Positions 14,415 to 33,241 of a stretch of DNA of 64,000 nt are shown here, in pieces. Source of the DNA: Ecdyonurus torrentis. Its lineage: Eukaryota; Arthropoda; Insecta; Ephemeroptera; Heptageniidae. Location: NCBI GenBank assembly GCA_949318235.1, contig OX439133.1, positions 13,766,146-13,830,145 of the forward strand, written 5' to 3'. The notes under the pieces were generated by a model. That model worked only from the letters and a program-made list of their open reading frames with translations, did not search any database and was not told the origin of the DNA. The position numbers were made by a program, and so were the translations under genes. Within the stretch, counting starts at the first letter, position 1, and each line of letters opens with the position of its first letter.

Positions 14415-15098
14415 GATGTAAGTCATTATGAGTCATAAACACTATAGTTTTTGCACCAGTTTAATGAAAATAACTTTTCCTTATAATTTAAAAACGGAAT
14501 TTTTTCCGGGTGTTTTAAAACAATTCTACAATTTTTTATGTAATTTTTAAAATGGGTATTTTGCATATTATATTGTATGGATAATATAATGATACAATGA
14601 CAAAGTGTTGGCAAACAATTTTTTTTTGTCTCTTGTCGTAACGAAAAAAAAAATGCGTCACATGCTCTAAAAAAATCCCAGAGAGAAAAAGAAAAAATAA
14701 AAATAAAAAATTGTATAATTTTTTAGTGTTAGTACTGTTATAGAATGTATTTTTATTTTATTATTAGTACCTAATAAAAAATGTAAATAAATCACTATGA
14801 TTCTTAACAATTCCCATGATGAACCATTTTGAGAAAAAGTAACTTACAAATGCATCATATTGGGCGTATAAACATAACAAAAATATTTCTATATATTTAA
14901 AATTTTCAAGTCAAAATAGTTTAATTTCAACAATGCTATTAGTATCGTAGACAAAAAATAAATATCAATGACGAAAAAGAATAATAGAATCAGTATTTTA
15001 AGTAAAGGTGATTAATTATGTAATGCTCTAGTTAATTAAAAATAATAGTTAATTGAAACGGATGCAGAGAGGCTGCGGCTAGACAGAGACAGAAAGTT

Positions 15099-15174
<76 letters not shown>

Positions 15175-15513
15175 AAAGAGATGCTCAACACGTAGTATGC
15201 ACGTGATCACGGGTGCAATGTCACGTGATGGATATAGAAATGCACTTGCGTACACAAACGACATGTAAATGAGGTCACAACATCGCTCGTGCCAAATATT
15301 CAGCAATTAAACACGTGTTTATACAAAATATCTCACCTGACCTTACCATGTTTTGTTTTTTTTTGTTTTTTTTTTTTTTTTTTTTTTTATACAAATGGAC
15401 AAAAAAAAAAACGTTAAAATTATGCTTGCTTATTTTCAGCCCAATTTGTCTAGTGTTACCATAAGTATAAATAAAATACTATAGTACAACATAATCTATG
15501 TTTTACTTAAAGG
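14070..15513. other. Intergenic DNA with simple repeats
   Basis: AT-rich. It contains poly-A (14384-14412), an (AG)n array at 15100-15173 and a T run with a decayed family A fragment at about 15370-15500. No gene is seen. Confidence 0.6.
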
Positions 15514-15822
15514 TATAGGGTGTATGCGGATGACGTCATATTTATTGCGCTTGGAGGCCATACTGGAGTAGTAGCTAACATTGCTCAGCATAGGACAAAC
15601 TTTATTTATGCCAAATTTCTTTGGGAAATAAGTTAATTTTTTTGTTCTTGTTATTTTTCTCACATACTTGTGATACTAATTCAACATATTTACAGCATCA
15701 ATGCTCTCAAAAATATTGCATAGTGTTTTTAAACTGGCAAAATGAGTTATTTTCCTATGCCACCCATGTTATTGAGTTATCTAACATGGCGTCGACTTTA
15801 ACATGAATGAATAGCCCCTATA
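15514..15822 (+). mobile_element. Family B MITE, near full length
   Basis: Runs from TATAGGGTGTATGCGGATGA to AATGAATAGCCCCTATA. It contains TGACGTCA at 15531, GCTCAGCATAGGACAAAC and AACATGGCGTCGACTTTAAC. The 5' and 3' ends are short inverted repeats beginning with TA, as expected if the target is TA. The 61-residue frame at 15621 is inside it and is not a gene. Confidence 0.82.
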
Positions 15823-15945
15823 GAACACCTTGAACAACAAACATGTCTAAATAATATCTTAACATACCTAAATATCAACGTTGATTTGGCCGGGGTCATT
15901 GATTTCTAATTTATTTCACATTCACAAAGTTGCACAAAATTGGGC
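15823..15945. mobile_element. Family D fragment
   Basis: Starts GAACACCTTGAACAACAAAC and continues through GTTGATTTGGCCGGGGTCATT. It matches the left arm of the palindromic family D, abuts the family B end and lacks its own terminal AGGCGTA. Confidence 0.6.
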
Positions 15946-16000
15946 AGATGCAGATTACCGGTAATGGAAAAGTACTTCTTTTATATTTTCTATATTCACT

Positions 16001-16264
16001 CTAAAAAATGGTGCATTACTTTAGTTACGAATCCTAACTTATTTAAGATAATCACTTTTAAGTTATCGAGTAGCTAAAATATTGCATTTTAGCAAGTTAT
16101 TAATACTAGCTAATTTAAGTTTTTTAAAGCTATTTTAAGTTAAATTAGATATTGTTAATAATTTACTAAAATGTATTATTGAAGCTACTTATAATAACTT
16201 AAAAGTGTATATCTTAAATAAGTTAGGATTCGTAACTAAGTACTGCACCAATTTTCAGAGTGTT
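16001..16264. mobile_element. MITE with long terminal inverted repeats
   Basis: The left end reads CTCTAAAAAATGGTGCA then TTAGTTACGAATCCTAACTT. The right end is its near-complement, AAGTTAGGATTCGTAACTAA then TGCACCAATTTTCAGAG. Arms are about 55 bp. The centre is AT-rich and non-coding. Confidence 0.75.
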
Positions 16265-16759
16265 GTAACCCATTAATTGGTTAAATTGGATTATTAAGAC
16301 ACGTAAAAAGTATAAAATTCTCCTTAAAATTTTTTGGGTCTAAAAAAAACAACTGAAAACATAGTTCTGCAATGCTAAAAGTTGAGAAATAAGGAGAACC
16401 CTAATAATATGCATTTCTCGCGCGACTGCAGTATAACCATGATAGATAAACTGCATTATTAATTATAATATATACGAATATCCAATGTCATTCATATTTC
16501 AAGGATGCCATATTGATGATGACAAATCATGGGCTAGCATAGGAAATCCTAATTTATTATTATGTTATTGGATTGAGAAATAATGGGAATAGTATATTAT
16601 AAGTTTGAGAAATTCTCTTAATTTTTCAGAACGGGTTTATTTATTATTGTATTGCATTTTTTATTTGTTTGCTTGTTTTGAAATTCAAATAGTTTATTTA
16701 TGGATCTTTTTTTATTGCGTTACAGCAACAAGTATCTGCAGTCCTTGTCATATATAAAT

Positions 16760-16934
16760 ACAGCACAGCACAGCACAGCACAGCACAGCACAGCACAGCA
16801 CAGCACAGCACAGCACAGCACAGCACAGCACAGCACAGCACAGCACAGCACAGCACAGCACAGCACAGCACAGCACAGCACAGCACAGCACAGCACAGCA
16901 CAGCACAGCACAGCACAGCACAGCACAGCACAGC
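16760..16934. repeat. (CAGCA)n pentanucleotide array, about 35 units
   Basis: About 175 bp of perfect CAGCA, ending 9 bp before the TTAA at the left edge of a family C MITE. All three open frames through it are repeat artefacts. Confidence 0.97.
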
Positions 16935-16943
16935 TCATGTTAA

Positions 16944-17266
16944 AGCCTTCGACCACATAAAACCAAATGTGCTTTTTAAAGAGTAAACACAAAATATAAT
17001 CTCCAAAACAGAATGTAAATGAAGCTCCACAGGAGAGAGTCATGAAAAAACTGTAAAGTATGCAATTTGCGTGAATATTTCTGTTTATGACGCCAGAAAC
17101 ATCCAAAAATTAGTATGAAAAAGTTGTGCGGGTTGCATAAATTGAAAATTTCTGATCACTGCTACGGAGCGACAGTTTTTTTTTATACAAACTAATGTTA
17201 TTTATATGTAAGACACATCAAGTGTTTTGTGATAAAAATCCTTATGTTTTCTTCTGGTCTATGCCT
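16944..17266 (-). mobile_element. Family C MITE, TTAA-flanked
   Basis: TTAA at 16940-16943 and 17267-17270 flanks ends AGCCTTCGACC and GGTCTATGCCT. It is a reverse-complement copy of the 57272-57604 element. Confidence 0.8.
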
Positions 17267-17270
17267 TTAA

Positions 17271-17829
17271 TGTTATCTATTTAGCCGGATGTCGAACTTT
17301 TGAATATCGAACGCCCCATACGTCATGTAGGTACCTAATATCAAATCATTTTAAAAGTAAGTTAAAAGTTACACTAATTATATATAACGATAAAACTAAC
17401 ATTAAATAATTTGTCATTTTTTGTCTTACAAAATAATAATAATTACAATTATGCTGTTTTTATTTTTTAATTTGCTTACGAGGCGAGAAAAAGTAATTAG
17501 CACACTATAAAAGATAAATTTTATGCAAAAATGACAGCATATGATAAATGATTTTAAGTAATATTTTATCAAATAAGAAAAATTTGCTTCATATTTTGCA
17601 CATAATGAGAATTTAATGACTAAAAAAAATATTTATTTTGATTATAGAAAAATTGCAGTTCATGCTTATGTATGTATATAAGGAATGTTAATTGTATGAA
17701 ATTTTACATTTGAAACATGGAGCCTTTTCTTAAGGTATGTATCTCTATACTTTGGTTTACTTTTATTGTTATATTTTTTAGAGGTATTTTTAGAGGTTAT
17801 TTTTGTTGAGGTAACAAACAAAAATTTTA

Positions 17830-17876
<47 letters not shown>

Positions 17877-18129
17877 TGCTTGCTTGCTTGCCATATTGTG
17901 TTATCGTGCCACGCCAACCCCAGTCTCAGTCAAGACATTGTCTTATCGACAGGTAAGGACTTTCCAATTAATGGAAAAGCACACACGGGCCGGCCTAAGT
18001 ACACAGCCCGGCAGCATTCGCCGTGACAGCCTAGAGAAACCGTAGAAATATCTAGGCAGGCTGGTCGGTGCAATCACATCAATCATGCACCTCCCGAATA
18101 CTGTGCGTCGTTATGAAATGCATGTAAAC
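17271..18129 (+). promoter_or_regulatory. Upstream and 5' UTR region of the collagen-like gene
   Basis: After AT-rich DNA and a 44-bp T run (17830-17873), composition changes at about 17880 to distinctly GC-richer sequence with GGGCCGGCC at about 17988. That continues to the proposed start codon and is typical of a promoter or 5' leader in AT-rich animal DNA. A GACAG|GTAAGG donor-like site lies at 17951. A five-codon upstream ORF (ATG AAA TGC ATG TAA, 18114-18128) ends just before the start. The transcription start cannot be placed. Confidence 0.4.
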
Positions 18130-24260
<6,131 letters not shown>

Positions 24261-24264
24261 TATT

Positions 24265-24270
24265 AATAAA
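24265..24270 (+). terminator. Possible polyadenylation signal of the collagen-like gene
   Basis: AATAAA begins five bases after the last base of the stop codon. If used, the 3' UTR is only about 20-30 nt. A second AATAAA lies at 24903-24908. Confidence 0.45.
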
Positions 24271-25138
24271 AATTAGAGGGTAATTTTATTGCATTGTTCT
24301 AAAAGAGGATATTATCCTGAATCGATAGCTATGATTTTTATTTTTTTGAGTTTATTTTAAGACGGGGAACCATCAGCTACAGCAGGCGATTTAACTTAAA
24401 AATTTTAAACAAAGAAATATCTGAAATTTTGCTTAGTGATATAATTATAGGATAAAGTATCTATAAAAATGTAAAAAATTTAGGGGATAACCATGCTAGA
24501 TTTATTTTGAAGTTTTAGTCCCATAAGAGCCTAAATTAACTTCAATAACTATTTTCTCTTTTATCTGATGGTAACGGTTTTTTACGGTTTTACGGTTTTT
24601 AGGCCAACTTAAGGCGATTTCGTTCACATCCACTTCCGTTTCTATTTACTACGCATGCGCAGTACGTCGAAAAGGAAGTGGATGTGAACGAAATCGCTTA
24701 TAGTCGGCCTCAAAACAGTTGTTCCTTTATTAGTCAATGCTCACAAGCATAAAGACACCTGTGACGTCATTTTTTGATTTTCAAAAATTATATAAAAATA
24801 CTTAATGTACTCAAAAATTAAAAACTTAGATATAAATCGATTCAGAACATTATCCTCTTTTATTAAAATTGCCCTCTAAAAATTTAATTAGCTTTCCTTA
24901 TTAATAAATATACGAAGCTAATTGTTTTGGAGACACCACTTATTATTCTTTATATTTTGTATTCAATTTTTGTGGTCTATCTGTTTACTAAATTAATGTA
25001 TGAGCAACTATATTATGCAGTCATATTATAGTAAAATGAATAAAAATGTCTAAAATATTTTAGCATTATTAATTTGTTTTATTGAAGAAAATAGCCTAAT
25101 AATATCATGATGGTATTGGTGGTATCCTTATATCCTTA

Positions 25139-25217
<79 letters not shown>

Positions 25218-26250
25218 TATACTTTAGAATATTTAGTACACTCGATTGTGATAATATATTTTACCATTCAAAAACTTGCGCTAAATTAAAAAAAAGTGTT
25301 ATTATTATGAGAAAAATATGCACTGAATTTAAATGGTATATCAATAATGAAAAATCCTTTGAAAAAAGTGTTATATATTGCTTAAAATACGTAAAAGTGT
25401 GTCTAGTTTTCCTTATTTAAATATCTTCGGAATCAGTGCAATAGTTTTCTTAAAAATCTAAAAAAAGGAAAAAAAAAGTGCTTTTCTCCATGAGCGTAGG
25501 GGACCCTTTGGGACCCTTATAGCTTTTTCCGCGCTCTATACTGATAAGCTCCGATGTGTTGCTAAAGAATTAATATTTTTAATAAATAAAGAAGAAAAAC
25601 TGTTTAGTTAAAGAGAAATGTTTTGTATTTATTTTAGATATGTATTTAAACTTTAAATACATATACGTGAAAGATAATGCAGTAGTTTTGAAAAAAAAAA
25701 AAAAAAAAAAAAAGTTATAAGAGCTAAAATAACACACATCACATGCATTAGAATAACTAACTATTTTTGGGTCGATCAAACATATTATATTTGATGCATC
25801 ACTTCATATTTCACATCATGCAGTGTTTGCGTCCTAAATAAATATTCATCGGAGTGTGAGTATATTATGTAAACTCACGTAATGTTATGAGAGGAAAAAA
25901 AAAAGTCATTGAGGTTTTATGTTTCTTGTTTGAAATTTAATTTTCAAAATGCTGTGAATGAATTTTTTTACAAGTTATTTATATATACGTACAGCGTCAA
26001 ACTTTCTTGAACGGTTACAAACAAAAAATAGTTTTAAAGGAAAAAAAAATAAATAAATAATAATAATAAAAGATAAAAAAAAATAATAATAAATAAAATA
26101 AACGTACGTTGCTGCAACATTTTCATAATTTGAGTTACGGTGTCAAATTTTGTTAAGGGTTATTATTAATATTTTCAATTTAAAAAAAAAAAAAAAAAAA
26201 CTTCTGTATTCCTTTCCTTATTAAAATTTTGAAGCCTCGTTGCAGTATTT
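24271..26250. other. Intergenic DNA with dispersed repeats
   Basis: Holds a family M copy (about 24405-24600), a family H hairpin (24598-24740), a (TGAT)n array (25138-25217) and poly-A (25690-25713). No gene is recognised in the short frames here. Confidence 0.6.
24598..24740. mobile_element. Family H hairpin MITE
   Basis: The arms (GGCGATTTCGTTCACATCCAC and its complement) pair almost perfectly around GCATGCGCAGTA. The right end reads GTTGTTCCTTTATTAGTCA. Confidence 0.78.
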
Positions 26251-26253
26251 TTC

Positions 26254-26452
26254 CTTAAATGACTAAATCATTGACCGCTTATGTTTACTCAAAATGCAGA
26301 AAAGGGAGTGCAGGAAAAGGAAACCACGTGACGGTAAAAGTGGGAGGTAGCTCAGACCTAGCTTGCTGCTGGCACCAACTTTTCTCCCACCTTTACCGTC
26401 ACGTGGTTTCCTTTTCCGGCACTTCCTTTTCCGTCGATTCATAAATAAGTAT
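26254..26452. mobile_element. Family G hairpin MITE (CACGTG arms)
   Basis: The left arm GGAAAAGGAAACCACGTGAC pairs with its near-complement on the right, around a loop with CTAGCTTGCTGCTGGC. It accounts for the two short open frames here on both strands. Confidence 0.8.
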
Positions 26453-28565
26453 AAAATACACACGTCTAAAATTGGAAGTATATATAGGTAGAAAAAAATG
26501 AACTAAAAAAAAAAAAAAAAAGTTTCAAATAGTAATATAATATTAAGAGATTTTAAACTTTATCCTTATATTCTTCCTGTAGTATATATATATATATCTT
26601 TCAAAAATGCTAATTCTCTAATCAGACAAATAAATAAATAAATGAGAGAGAAATAAGCAGCTGATTTGTTTATAAATTACTACTAATAATGATTGTGCAT
26701 TATTATTACACATATATTAGGTTTTATCACCTGGTTACGGAGTTAAAAAAAATCTATTGCAGGGTTCAGGGGTCTCCTGTGGGGTTATCAGCGTGAAAAC
26801 ATTTGATAGCTTACAGCAAAGTGTATATCCGGAAAAATTGGTGCTTACCTCAAATAGAGTGCATCATTTATATATTTTGACTTCCTAAGCGCCTGTAAAC
26901 TATGCTACCTTTTCAACACATAAGCATGACAAATTGCATAAGCAAAAGGATATAAGCGTAAAAATGATATTATTCGCCATTACGTAAAAACTTAATACAT
27001 TTTCACGTATTTAAGTAGCTTAAAATAAATCAAGCTAATTTTTTAATGCACTTTGACATATTTGTCGATTCTAGTACTTATTTATATCAAATAACAAACA
27101 AATTTATGCATTAAGAGTCAAAATTTAAATTATAAAATATATTTCGCGCTAAAAAAATAATTTTTGATACATATCTGCCATCTAGTGACATTTTAATAAA
27201 CTTTTTATATCAATCAAATGTAAGATGGCCACATGCGAAACAAAATTGAAGTTTTAATCAAGAATTTTTAATTTTTTAAGGTAAATTTAGTGTAAAAAAT
27301 TGATAATTTGTGTGTTATAATCAATCTTCAATATATATTTAAACAAGTGATTATATGTTTTGTGAATTTTATAAGTTATATAATAAAAAATAGGTGATTC
27401 AAAATTAAGACTAAGAAAGGTGGGCACCATATTTATTATTTTTTTTTCTATATAATGTATTTTACACTAAAAATTTACAAATTTCTTGGTGTAATATTTC
27501 ATTAATTAATTACTTTAATTGATAATTAAAGTAATTACCAATTAATTTTATGTTAAAATTAAATAATAGTATATAAAAATAATGAAGAAATAAAATGAAT
27601 CGACGATATTTCTTTAAAATAATATAAGTTGTTTTTGCTAAAATAATCTTAGAAAATGGCTCGTAAGAAAATAACTATTTTATTATTCAATTAAATCATT
27701 TATATAATATAAATTAATAATATTATTATATAGTAAATGTTCTATGTAATTATGAGGGTAAATTTTGATATTGGAGGGCTGTTTAATATGAAAGATAAGA
27801 CGTTTAAAAAGTCGTGTTTACAAGGGGGGTTCGGCTTATCATAAAAAAAAAAAAAAAAAAAAAAAAGATAAGAATTTTATTTCTGTATGCAATTTACTTA
27901 AATTCAATTTCTTCCATAGTAATAATTTGTGTTAAATTATCGTATTTTTATCAAATAATAAAACGATTATTGTCGCTATTGTATCCGGTCGTTTATTTTT
28001 ATCATTATGTATGCATGTGTATGTACAATATAGTGGTCATTATTGGACGGCTGATTGCATTGCAAATCGTGTTTTTTAAAAGTTTTTATTTTTGTGTTTT
28101 TATATAAAATTTAATAGTTATTTTGTTTCTTTAACTGATATTTATTTGTAGCTGCTTCAAAATTAATGTGATTTTGTGTAGTTGAATTTCTTTTAAAAAG
28201 TAGATATTCTAAGGTACTGTACTGTAAAACATTAATAGTATGTACTTTTTAAGCTTATTTTTATTTTTTTAATCGAAAAAGTCGATACGAGATAAACTTA
28301 AAAGCAATTTTTATTTCTATTGATTTTATTTCTATGGGCATTTCAAATTTCATTACGGTGTCCCTTTAACTTTTATTGGTTCGGGACTCGAATAAAAATG
28401 GTTTTTGGAGGTAATAATACCAGTACAGTATTTTTAAGTTTTCATTTTCTAACGTGCCATTATTTTTAATTTAGATCATATTAGGTTGAAATCTGGATAA
28501 CTATTGTTTTCATACATATTTAGACCACTTCGGACCACAGTGCTTTTTAGTCGTACATATAAATG
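26453..28565. other. Intergenic AT-rich stretch
   Basis: Homopolymers (26504-26521; 27841-27866) and no splice-flanked coding frame. The 97-residue frame at 27814-28107 begins in a poly-A run, is AT-driven and looks random. Confidence 0.5.
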
Positions 28566-29060
28566 GTGTTTGTAAACCCTGTTCTCTGCTTCTAAAATGA
28601 CGATCAACTTTGGTTACTGTATTCAAATGGAATGCGCATTTTTTTATGTAAGAGAACAGGGGTTACGAACAATACTGACTTCCCAAACATCATTAATGAC
28701 CACTTATGTTTACTCAAAATACGGGATTAGGAAGTGCCAGGAGAGGAAACCACGTGATGGTAAAAGTGGGAGGTAGCTCAGGCCTAGCTTGCTGCTGGCA
28801 CAAACTTTTCTACCAATTTTATCATCACATGGTTTCCTTTTCTGGCACTTCCTTTCCCGCTTTTTAGAATAAACATACTCACTCACGGTAATAGTAAGAT
28901 AAAACTTCGCACCCGCAGCAAGCTAGGCCCGAGCCACCTCCCACTTTAAGATCACATGGTATGCTTTTCCTACACTTCCTTTTCCTGTTGTTGGAGTAAA
29001 CATAAGCAGACATTAATGATGTTGGTAAACCCTGCTCCCTTGCTCCAAATAAATGCGCCA
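28566..29060. mobile_element. Composite of family I and two family G hairpins
   Basis: A family I element (about 28566-28690, GTAAACCCTGTTCTCTGC and GAGAACAGGGGTTAC) is followed by a complete family G hairpin (about 28700-28876), a half family G (28877-29010) and half a family I end (29018-29060, GTAAACCCTGCTCCC). The order suggests nested insertion. Confidence 0.65.
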
Positions 29061-29157
29061 TTCCATTTAAAAAGCATTAGATGATTGGCAATTTTGTTGG
29101 CATTTATTTTTTATTTTTGTAGTTTGGGGCATGAAAAACAGGGTTTTCGAACATCAT

Positions 29158-29325
29158 TATTGACTGATAAAGGAACAACTGTTTTGAGGCCGACTTTAAG
29201 GGATTTCAGTCACATCTGCTTCCGTTTCCACTTACTAAGTATGGTGCAGTACTGAGAAACAGAAGCGAATATGAGCAAAATCGTTATAGTCAGCCTTAAA
29301 ACAGTTGTTTCTTCATCAGTCAATT
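29158..29325. mobile_element. Family H hairpin MITE
   Basis: Begins ACTGATAAAGGAACAACTG and ends CAGTTGTTTCTTCATCAGTC. The centre is diverged (AAGTATGGTGCAGTA). Confidence 0.75.
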
Positions 29326-29433
29326 ATTGATGTTGTCGGACAGTTAATATCAGCTGTCAAGATTTTAAACTTTCAATTTTACATTGCGTACTTTTGAAAC
29401 TTGAAACTTTATTTATTTACTCTCCGATATGTG

Positions 29434-29570
29434 TAAGTGCACCTCTGGACAAAAGTTTAAGAACAGGGCAGTGGTGGCCGCTGCGTTTTTACTTAAAGAT
29501 AGTTTGGTTGCGTGTTGCCTATACAAATTGTTCTCAAACTTTTGATCAGAGCTGTACGTACATTACAACT
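29434..29570. mobile_element. Family J MITE with Tc1/mariner-like ends
   Basis: The ends CTCTGGACAAAAGTTTAAGA and CTCAAACTTTTGATCAGAG are inverted and resemble the CTGGCCAAAAGT-type termini of Tc1 elements. The copy at 42583-42712 is clearer. Confidence 0.65.
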
Positions 29571-29861
29571 AGTGTTGGTCTCAATTTTTCCTAAAGTTGC
29601 ACTGAAGTGATATTACTGTGTAAACTTAATAAATAATAATCATAAAAACCCTGGCGTCTGATTATTATCCGACATCATCAAAATTCAAAGTTATTTACTG
29701 TAATAATAAAACTGTGATTCATAATTGATTTTTTTTTGTATGTGTACAGTACATTAAACTTATTTAAACTGTTTTGTAATACAGTATTCTTAATATAGTA
29801 ATTAATTACGTATGTAATTAGTTAAGAAAGGTTAAAACCATTTCGGTTTGAATTGATAACC

Positions 29862-30183
29862 AAAGAAAAGGATAGGAGAAACCAACAAGCGCCTTACCAC
29901 GATGAGGTCCGCAGCTTGGTGAAGATCTTGATGGCACAGGTTACACAAATATTTACAAGTTTACTAAGACGTTTCGAGGGCAACAGCCTTCTTCTTCAGT
30001 TGCTTAGAGTAACACTCTAAGCAACACTCTTAGCAACTGCGAAGAAGAAGGCTGTTGCCCTCGAAACGTCTTAGGATACTTGTAAATATTTGTGTAAGCT
30101 GTGCCATCAAGATTTTCACCGAGCTGCGGACCTCATCGTGGTAAGGCGCTTGTTGGTTTCTCCTATCCTTTTCTTTGATTACA
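29862..30183. mobile_element. Family L long inverted repeat
   Basis: Left arm AAGAAAAGGATAGGAGAAAC through GACGTTTCGAGGGCAACAGC; the right arm is its complement, ending TCCTATCCTTTTCTTTG. Arms are about 150 bp around a short loop with ACACTCTAAGCAAC. A relative with the same outer ends is at 34468-34660. Confidence 0.8.
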
Positions 30184-30285
30184 TATCAATAGTAATTAAT
30201 TATGTAATATACAACAGTAATCATTAAAAAAAAAAGAATTTCTATTGGCATATAGGAACAACAAGTAACAAGTTTTGTCTCAACT

Positions 30286-30480
30286 GCAATTTCAGTCAAA
30301 ACATGCAAAAATTAGCATAAAAATGTTGTGCGGGTTGCATAAACCAAAATTTTTTGATAACTGCTACGCCACTACAATTGGGTTTTGAGATTGAGACAAA
30401 CTAATATTATTTATGTAAGTCCTAGCTAGTGTTTTGTGATGTAAATGCTTATGTTTTCTTCTGGTTTATGCTTTTATTAT
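30286..30480 (-). mobile_element. Family C MITE, truncated
   Basis: Matches the first part of family C in reverse (GTTGTGCGGGTTGCATAAAC, ending TCTTCTGGTTTATGCTTTTA). Confidence 0.65.
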
Positions 30481-30528
30481 GAAGTGTGCTATGACAGTTG
30501 AGTGATGATTTGTGTTGTTTGCTTGCAG

Positions 30529-30602
30529 CCATGCCTCGAGAGAACTACTAATTGTGGCTCAAGTATATTACCTATCTAGTCGTCTCCAAGTGTGTCTCCA
30601 CC
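30529..30602 (+). promoter_or_regulatory. SEPSECS 5' leader with possible acceptor and short upstream ORF
   Basis: A polypyrimidine/AG acceptor (gtttgcttgcag, ending 30528) opens the last leader exon, implying an upstream non-coding exon or a trans-spliced leader. The leader holds a six-codon upstream ORF (ATG at 30531, TAA ending 30551). The SEPSECS frame is closed by TAA at 30549-30551, so the ATG at 30603 is the first possible start. Confidence 0.45.
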
Positions 30603-30716
30603 ATGAACAGTCACAGTTTTACCTTAGCAGAGAGATTGATCCCTGCAACCTACCTCCAGCAAGCAGCTACTGCCAAGAAATCACGAGAAAATCTTATTAG
30701 ACAACTTATTGAACAG
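30603..30716 (+). CDS. SEPSECS: SEPSECS exon 1 (residues 1-38)
   Basis: [20 protein letters not shown] onward aligns with the known N-terminus (MNRESF...ERLVSPAYV). Donor CAG|GTACAT, phase 0. Confidence 0.95.
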
Positions 30717-33209
30717 GTACATACGCTACCACTATAGTAACTAAAATAGGTAGTATGGTCACCGCATTCTTCTTACGTACGAGGGTGTAACCAAATTTTG
30801 TAGGCCTGTGATTGGCGTAGAGAGAAAACCGCTTTTGCGGAGATGCCCAAAGTCACTTCGACAGCCAATCTTAGCGGCGGATTACAACGTCTCAGAAAAT
30901 CATTGATTAATAATATTAATCAACTCAGGAGGATATTTATAGATTTAAAAACAATAGCTGACTTGTTTAGGCATGTTTTGATATGGTTTTTATGTCCTGA
31001 CAATTTGTATTTGTTGCGCTATGATTTATCAAAGTGACCCCTTTCTTTTAACATGTGTGTGAAGCAAAAAACAAATTTTGGTGAATCGACTATACTACCT
31101 GTATAGCTACTATAACTAACACTTCTTGACAAGTTTGGAAAAAAATCCAAATTACTTTATTCATTAATAGAAGGCGTTGCAAAAGTGTGTTTAGTGAGAA
31201 AATAAACAAACTGACAGCTCAACAATACTAACAAAGTGCTAGCAGACGACTTAGTGTTCCTGTCTACATTTAACATGCTTTCTTATGGGGCAATGAAGCA
31301 GCTATAACTTGAGTTAGAATTATTTCTCAAAGCTGAAATTTTTACAGTAGCTTACTGAGCCTTAAAGCTTTTGTTTTCCTGAATTTGAAGTCAATTGGGT
31401 GAAAATAATAATTTGTAACCAAATTGATTGAAATTCAGGAGAACAAAAGGTATATGGCTTACCATGTTAAATTGATTAAATTAATTTCACTCTTTAGATA
31501 TGTTAGAGAGAGATGTTAGTTGCATTCCTATGCTGCAATTATAGGGGGCGCTGAAATAAATTTTCCTCATACTTGCCCTCTCTCTCACCTGCTCTTCGCG
31601 CACTTCCCATTTTGATCACATTTTAAAATTTAACAAGGGAAAATTTTTGTTTTTATTTTTTCTATTTTTTCGTAATGAAATGTTAATATTCATAGAACTT
31701 AAACCTAATACGTTTCCGGTTATTTTGCCTATAATTTTATTGTAAAATTAACATTATTAGCAATGTTAACTAAAATGCATATCAAGCAATTGAGAAAATT
31801 ATGCTGAATAATTTCTGCAAATTTTACTATTAACATTTCACGCGTTGAGAAGTTATGACGGATTTAGTGATTTTTCCCTATGCTTATGCATTGGCACTTG
31901 ATTGAAATGGAAAGGTGGGAAACTGGCTTGCAGCGCTGCCGCGACGTAATTCTATTATCATTCTGAGCAACTACCATCTCTCCTTATACCATGATATTAA
32001 AATATATATAATTCAACTATATCCCAACTAAGTAATTTGGACTACCTTTGATGTTAGGTTTCCGTGGTACATACAAATTATTTGTAAAATGCTCTACTTC
32101 TATTTTTATTTCCCCACAAATAGTAGGCCAATTATTATTCTAACCAATGTAATATTTTATTGTTACAGCGTAAGTGGCCAGAAGATGGCTGGGATGACGC
32201 TACAATCGAACTGTTCCTGTCAGAACTGGCTCAGATGGACAGTAACAATTTCCCTGGTAACTGTGGTATAGGAGAGAGAGAAGCACGTATTGCGTCGTCC
32301 CTGGTAGCACGTCGTCACTTTCGTCTTGGTCACGGTATAGGCAGGTCAGGGGACCTGGGCGAAGTACAACCTAAAGCTGCAGGATCTAGTCTTATGAATA
32401 AACTTACCAATGCTCTAGTACTGGACGTTATCAGATTTACTGGTAAGTGACAGGGGGGAAGAAAATTGTGCTGTTAAATCATTTTAAAGGGGAAGTTCAG
32501 GGGGTTCAACATGACTTTTTTAATGTTAAAAAACAAACATGTGACGTTAAAATTTGAAGGGAGAAACCAAATGAGAGTTGGCGCCAGGCAGCAGCGTCAA
32601 CTGAAAATCTCAAATGGCGATAGTGGTTTAAAAAAATATATATTTGAAAAATATATATATTATGCCATATATTGTCTCAAGCCGTTAGATAGTTAGAAGA
32701 ACTATTCATTGACTCATATATGATGACCCAAAGCCCTTCCATACCCCCATGGTAGCCTCGCAAACTTGCGCTCGTCCTGCAAGATATGCAACCCGCTTCA
32801 ACATTTTCTATAGTGAATGAATTAGTGCTGTCGAAATCCGGATAAAATTAAAATCCGGATTTCGGATAGAAAATTATCCGGATCAGTGGATCCGGATTTG
32901 GCGGACAAAAAATTATCCGGATCTACTGATCCGTTTTAAATCCGGATCGATCCGGATAAAAATTATCCGGATCCAATCCGGATCAAAATTATCCGGATCC
33001 AATCCGGATCAAAATTATCCGGATTTGTTGATCCGGATCATGATCCGGATAGAAATTCGGATAACGGATAATTTTTTATCCGGATTTTGAAATCCGGATT
33101 TTTTTGACAATACTATTTAGAATATTGGCTTAGTTTTAATATAACCTGTAAAATACCCTAACAAAATGGACTGAGTGGTGTTTGGCACAATAATTAACAC
33201 AATATGGCA

Positions 33210-33241
<32 letters not shown>

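Noticed and set aside
16698..17106. Cys-Ala-Val-Leu or Ala-Gln-His-Ser repeat proteins
   Set aside because: CAGCA array read in different frames, running into a family C MITE.
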